Of a DNA stretch of 7,661 nt, positions 4,924-7,661 are shown one piece after another. The stretch spans positions 1-7,661 of the forward strand of contig JAOZKQ010000096.1 in NCBI GenBank assembly GCA_029935275.1, in the 5' to 3' direction. A model generated the notes under the pieces. It saw only the letters and a program-made list of their open reading frames with translations. It did no database searches and was not told where the DNA came from. This stretch comes from Bacteroidales bacterium. Its GTDB lineage: Bacteria > Bacteroidota > Bacteroidia > Bacteroidales > VadinHA17. The position numbers and the translations under genes were made by a program. Every line of letters starts with the position of its first letter. The first letter of the stretch is position 1.

Positions 4924-6701
4924 TAAAAATAAATTAATCCAAGTACAAAAATAGTTACAATCATATAAATCACTGTTAAGGGAAATCCCAGTTTAAAAAA
5001 GTCCCTGAAAGAATATCCCCCCGGGCCATAGATCATCAGGTTTGTCTGATAGCCTATAGGCGTTATAAAGTTGGCAGCCGCAGCATAGGCAACTGTAAGA
5101 ATAAATGGTTTTGGATCCAGTCCCAGATTAATTGACATGCTTACCGCTATAGGGAAAATAATTGCAACAGCAGCTTTCCCCGTAATATAAGCCCCTAATA
5201 TAGAGGTTATTAAAAAAATGCCAAACAGAATACCATATTTCCCAAGTGGTGTAAAAATGACAATAAGAAAATTAGCCAGCATAGGGGCAGTCCCCGACTT
5301 GATCATGGCAACTCCCAGGGCAAGGGACATAACAATAATTAAGCCCAGATTGTAATCTATACTACGTGAAAGGTCCTTTGGATTTGTAAGCTTTAAAATA
5401 AAGGAAACCAATAAAAGAATGATAAGTCCCATAAACAAAGAAATAACCTTAAATGATGACAATAAAATTGCCAAAAACAGGCCTCCAATAAGGATTACCA
5501 GCTTATAGGTTTCTATCTTATCAAACTGTCTGATCTTTGATAACAAATAAAAATCCTGAACCATTCTTATTCTTTCCCTGAACTCTGTACTGGCATACAA
5601 TAAAAGTACATCCCCTGCTTTAATCTCAACATTTCGTAGTTTACCTTCAATTCTTTCTCCATTCCGGTGAATTGAAATTACAGCAGCATCATACCGCCTC
5701 CTGAAATAGATATCCTTTAAAAGCTTACCAATAAATTTAGAGTTATGGGAAACAACAACCTCCACAACCTCAGTATGTTTCTTACGTTTTAACATTCCTA
5801 CAGAGGGAATTGTCAATCCCGAATTTTCATCCATTAAATCTGCTATGGGAGCCTTATCTCCTGCAAAAACCAAGATATCTCCCTCTTCAATGATCAGATT
5901 ATTCAATACTACAAACATAACCCGCTTTTGCCTTCGGATTTCAACTAAAAACAAGCCATTCAAATTCCTGAGCCCGGATTGTTCTACCGTTTTTCCAATA
6001 AGGTTTGAGTTTTTATTAACCTGTGTTTCTACCATATAGGTTCTCTGATACTCAGTAAGATCTTCAACCCGGGTATTTTTATCAGGGAGAAGTTTTTTAC
6101 TGAAAAAATAGATATATAAAATACCTATAATGATCATGGGTACACCAACATAAGCAAAATCAAAAATATTCAGAGGCTCCAGTCCGGGCAGGATATCCTG
6201 GTCAACCACCAATCCATTTACAATTAAATTGGTAGAGGTTCCTATCAATGTAGCACATCCGCCAAGAATTGCTGCAAACGATAATGGCATAAGAAGCTTG
6301 GAAGCGGACACCTTATGCTTATCTGACCAGGTATTCACGTAAGGCAACATTATAGCAACCAGAGGGGTATTATTTAAAAAAGCTGAAAAACCAGCTACAA
6401 TAATCATCATCCTTCCCAGGAACTGCTTATAAGTCCGGACTCCCAAAAAGGCTCTTGAAAATACCACCTCTGCAACGCCGGTATGACGAATAATATCACT
6501 TACCAAAAGCAGCATAATAATTACCATTACCTGCTCATTTGCAAAACCGCTTAGAATCTCACGGGGAGTAAGAATTCCAAAAATACCAAGAACAACAATT
6601 CCAATTAGAAAAGTTAATGCTGGCCCAAAAAGTTCCTTGTATAGTGAAATCAGAATAAAGATCACAACAAGAATAACTAATACAAGATCGAATGTTATCA
6701 T
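4923..6701 (-). CDS. SLC13-family permease with two TrkA-C domains, probable sulfate/anion transporter
   Basis: This encodes a 592-residue inner-membrane transporter of the SLC13/DASS (divalent anion:sodium symporter) group. The N-terminal half has hydrophobic segments at about 2-20, 26-46, 55-72, 96-117, 136-157 and 184-200. It carries FLNNTPLVAIMLP (108-120) and GTSTNLIVNG (154-163), the latter an STN version of the SNT sodium/substrate motif. A cytoplasmic insert (about 217-390) contains two TrkA-C (RCK-C) domains, seen in GKTVEQSGLRNLNGLFLVEI (236-255) plus EEGDILVFAG (272-281), and GKLLKDIYFRRRYDAAVISI (325-344) plus KAGDVLLLYA (361-370). The C-terminal half (about 400-592) repeats the fold and has the second motif, PIGYQTNLMIYGPGG (548-562). 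From memory, permeases of this architecture next to cysQ are usually placed in sulfate assimilation loci, so sulfate is the likely substrate; dicarboxylates are an alternative. An in-frame TAA at 6711-6713 bounds the start. It overlaps cysQ by one base. Confidence 0.88.
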   Translation of the reverse strand: MITFDLVLVILVVIFILISLYKELFGPALTFLIGIVVLGIFGILTPREILSGFANEQVMVIIMLLLVSDIIRHTGVAEVVFSRAFLGVRTYKQFLGRMMIIVAGFSAFLNNTPLVAIMLPYVNTWSDKHKVSASKLLMPLSFAAILGGCATLIGTSTNLIVNGLVVDQDILPGLEPLNIFDFAYVGVPMIIIGILYIYFFSKKLLPDKNTRVEDLTEYQRTYMVETQVNKNSNLIGKTVEQSGLRNLNGLFLVEIRRQKRVMFVVLNNLIIEEGDILVFAGDKAPIADLMDENSGLTIPSVGMLKRKKHTEVVEVVVSHNSKFIGKLLKDIYFRRRYDAAVISIHRNGERIEGKLRNVEIKAGDVLLLYASTEFRERIRMVQDFYLLSKIRQFDKIETYKLVILIGGLFLAILLSSFKVISLFMGLIILLLVSFILKLTNPKDLSRSIDYNLGLIIVMSLALGVAMIKSGTAPMLANFLIVIFTPLGKYGILFGIFLITSILGAYITGKAAVAIIFPIAVSMSINLGLDPKPFILTVAYAAAANFITPIGYQTNLMIYGPGGYSFRDFFKLGFPLTVIYMIVTIFVLGLIYF

Positions 6702-6750
6702 TCGGAATTGTTAAAATGAAATAAAGTAGAACCCGGTTTACTAAATTATT

Positions 6751-6779
6751 AAAGCTTTTTCAAAAATAGAAAAAGCTTT
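6751..6779 (-). other. Perfect 11-bp inverted repeat between HD gene and permease
   Basis: AAAGCTTTTTC (6751-6761) is the exact reverse complement of GAAAAAGCTTT (6769-6779), with a 7-base loop. It starts 16 bases after the HD-gene stop codon in the direction of transcription. It may form the 3' end of the dehydrogenase-HD transcript. However, only AATAATTT follows it on the minus strand, and the clean T-run lies on the plus-strand side, where no gene is being read. Each arm also contains AAAGCTTT, a palindrome in itself, with centres 21 bases apart, so a dimeric-protein operator is an alternative. Confidence 0.5.
6761..6768 (-). promoter_or_regulatory. Possible -7 promoter element of the permease-cysQ unit
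   Basis: Read on the minus strand, the bases are TATTTTTG, a full match to the Bacteroidota -7 consensus TAnnTTTG, 59 bases upstream of the permease ATG. It lies in the loop region between the two AAAGCTTT palindromes. No TTTG is present at 19-21 bases upstream; the nearest is about 28 bases away, inside the end of the HD gene. In AT-rich DNA such a match can occur by chance. Confidence 0.3.
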
Positions 6780-6795
6780 TTATAAAAAATGAACT

Positions 6796-7344
6796 TCAAA
6801 ATTTATTTTTAATTGGCAAAAAGGTCATAAAATCTGCATGGTGTACTACATAAGCTTCCGTAGTCCGTTTTACCATATCTCCTTCACCAGCGTGTGTAGC
6901 AATTATATGGCACACTTCAGGAGGAACTCCACATTCCTCTGCAAGAGAAACGCCTGAGAAAGGATGCCGTAATAATTTACCATACACTCCCTGCACAGCA
7001 TTACCACTATCATCTTTCACATATTCAAGAAGTTTACCTACATCAGCAAGTATAGCCCCTGCAATGAGTACATCCATGTTCACTGGCAATTCCTCTTTAA
7101 AAAACAGCCTGATCTTTTCACCACTTTCCTTCGCAATATGAACTACTGCCCTTTTATGATCCATAAAGCTAATTTTCATGTCCGGACCGGCAAGAAGGGT
7201 AAATGGAATTTCCTGCAGGTCATCAGCAGTAAGCACACTCCTTTCCAGGGCAATTTCCCAGGTTTTGGCCGTTTTAGCCCGCAATTCAGGATCTTCTATC
7301 CATTCCAGCTCAGGCCACAATTCTAAAAGTTTATCCATATTCAT
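6796..7344 (-). CDS. HD-domain protein (HDIG-like) with an Ala-Asp doublet
   Basis: This encodes a 182-residue predicted cytoplasmic protein. The N-terminus (1-50, with LWPELEWIEDPELRAKTAKT at 9-28) is a helical lead-in, followed by an HD-superfamily domain (about 58-175). Members of this superfamily are metal-dependent phosphohydrolases. The motif series is visible: His63 in MDHKRAVVHIA, the doublet region AILADVGKLLEY (97-108), His127 in RHPFSGVSLA, His146 and His151 in CHIIATHAGEGD, and His168/His169 with Asp171 in VVHHADFM. The doublet reads Ala100-Asp101 (GCT GAT) instead of His-Asp, so one usual metal ligand is missing while the others remain. It may be a one-metal enzyme, use another histidine, or be a non-catalytic binding or regulatory protein. 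The substrate is unknown. The ATG follows the dehydrogenase stop codon directly and in the same frame; Met3 is an alternative start. The pairing suggests a metabolic or regulatory link. Confidence 0.8.
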   Translation of the reverse strand: MNMDKLLELWPELEWIEDPELRAKTAKTWEIALERSVLTADDLQEIPFTLLAGPDMKISFMDHKRAVVHIAKESGEKIRLFFKEELPVNMDVLIAGAILADVGKLLEYVKDDSGNAVQGVYGKLLRHPFSGVSLAEECGVPPEVCHIIATHAGEGDMVKRTTEAYVVHHADFMTFLPIKNKF

Positions 7345-7661
7345 TTATAAATTATTAATTATGGCATCAGCCATATCCCTGGTTGAAGCAGCTCCCTTAC
7401 TAATCACATCAGGTGATCCTTTCATCTTCTTCATATCATAAGATTGTATTTTAGCTTCCTGAATTACCTTTGCAACAGAAGCCCTGATCCTCACGGCAAT
7501 TTCTTCTTCTCCAATATAATCAAGCATCATGCAGGCTGATTCAATCATTGCAATGGGATTAACAATAGGTACATCATAAGATGCATATTTTGGAGCGGAA
7601 CCATGAGTAGGTTCAAAAATTGCAATACCATCATCATTGAATTGTGCACTACAGGCAAATC
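7345..7661 (-). CDS. Isocitrate/isopropylmalate-family dehydrogenase, C-terminal part (cut by window edge)
   Basis: The last 105 or so residues of a beta-decarboxylating dehydrogenase are present; the start lies beyond the right edge of the window. The visible protein begins FACSAQFNDDGIAIFEPTHG and continues SAPKYASYDVPIVNPIAMIE, then ACMMLDYIGEEEIAVRIRAS. The segment IFEPTHGSAPKYA plus NPIAMIESACMML is the C-terminal cofactor-binding signature of the isocitrate/isopropylmalate dehydrogenase family. THGSAPKYA favours isocitrate dehydrogenase over 3-isopropylmalate dehydrogenase, where IHGSAPDIAG is more usual. The enzyme would convert isocitrate to 2-oxoglutarate in the cytoplasm. Cofactor choice (NAD or NADP) cannot be settled from this fragment, and homoisocitrate or tartrate dehydrogenase remain possible. 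An internal ATG at 7546-7548 is not the start, since conserved sequence continues upstream of it. The stop TAA directly abuts the ATG of the HD gene. Confidence 0.88.
   Translation of the reverse strand, partial: FACSAQFNDDGIAIFEPTHGSAPKYASYDVPIVNPIAMIESACMMLDYIGEEEIAVRIRASVAKVIQEAKIQSYDMKKMKGSPDVISKGAASTRDMADAIINNL

Noticed and set aside
7138..7441. Two plus-strand open frames opposite the HD and dehydrogenase genes
   Set aside because: Both are antisense to conserved coding sequence, overlap each other, and carry no recognisable domain.

Overview
The window looks like a chromosomal segment from a member of the Bacteroidota. The evidence is low-GC DNA, genes without recognisable Shine-Dalgarno sequences, TAnnTTTG-like -7 elements, a sigma/anti-sigma/beta-repeat gene triad of a kind common in that phylum, a lipoprotein with an acidic +2 to +6 region, and a cysQ-SLC13 permease pair. 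I cannot name a genus from the sequence.

Layout. Positions 1-138 hold a cluster of three strong hairpins resembling the dispersed REP-like repeats of Bacteroidota genomes. Positions 139-528 hold no convincing gene, only two smaller inverted repeats in front of the first operon. Positions 529-2711 are a compact plus-strand operon: an ECF sigma factor, a single-pass anti-sigma-like protein, and a secreted DUF4097-like beta-repeat protein. It ends at a clear intrinsic terminator (2763-2808). Positions 2809-3060 are non-coding, with a long imperfect hairpin (2861-2906) and a plausible promoter for the next gene. Positions 3061-4020 encode a lipoprotein isoaspartyl peptidase/L-asparaginase. From 4093 to the right edge everything is on the minus strand. 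In transcription order this is the C-terminal part of an isocitrate/isopropylmalate-type dehydrogenase (cut by the window edge), an HD-domain protein, an SLC13-type permease with two TrkA-C domains, and CysQ.

How the genes fit together. The first operon reads as a membrane-linked signalling unit: the anti-sigma-like protein would hold the sigma factor until an envelope cue arrives, and the third gene would be an exported partner or target. On the minus strand, the dehydrogenase and the HD protein are joined by TAA-ATG in one reading frame. The permease and cysQ overlap by one base (TAATG). Between the two pairs lies a 94-base gap with a perfect 11-bp inverted repeat, so they may be separate transcription units. 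Permease plus CysQ suggests sulfate or sulfur-ester metabolism, but no other sulfate-assimilation gene is in the window.

Most of the window is ordinary core and accessory gene content. The points most worth a second look are the HD protein whose HD doublet reads Ala-Asp and its in-frame junction with the dehydrogenase, the tyrosine-ladder repeat of the DUF4097-like protein, the hairpin elements at both intergenic ends, and the twin AAAGCTTT palindromes in front of the permease gene. I found no CRISPR array, tRNA, rRNA, transposase or phage gene.
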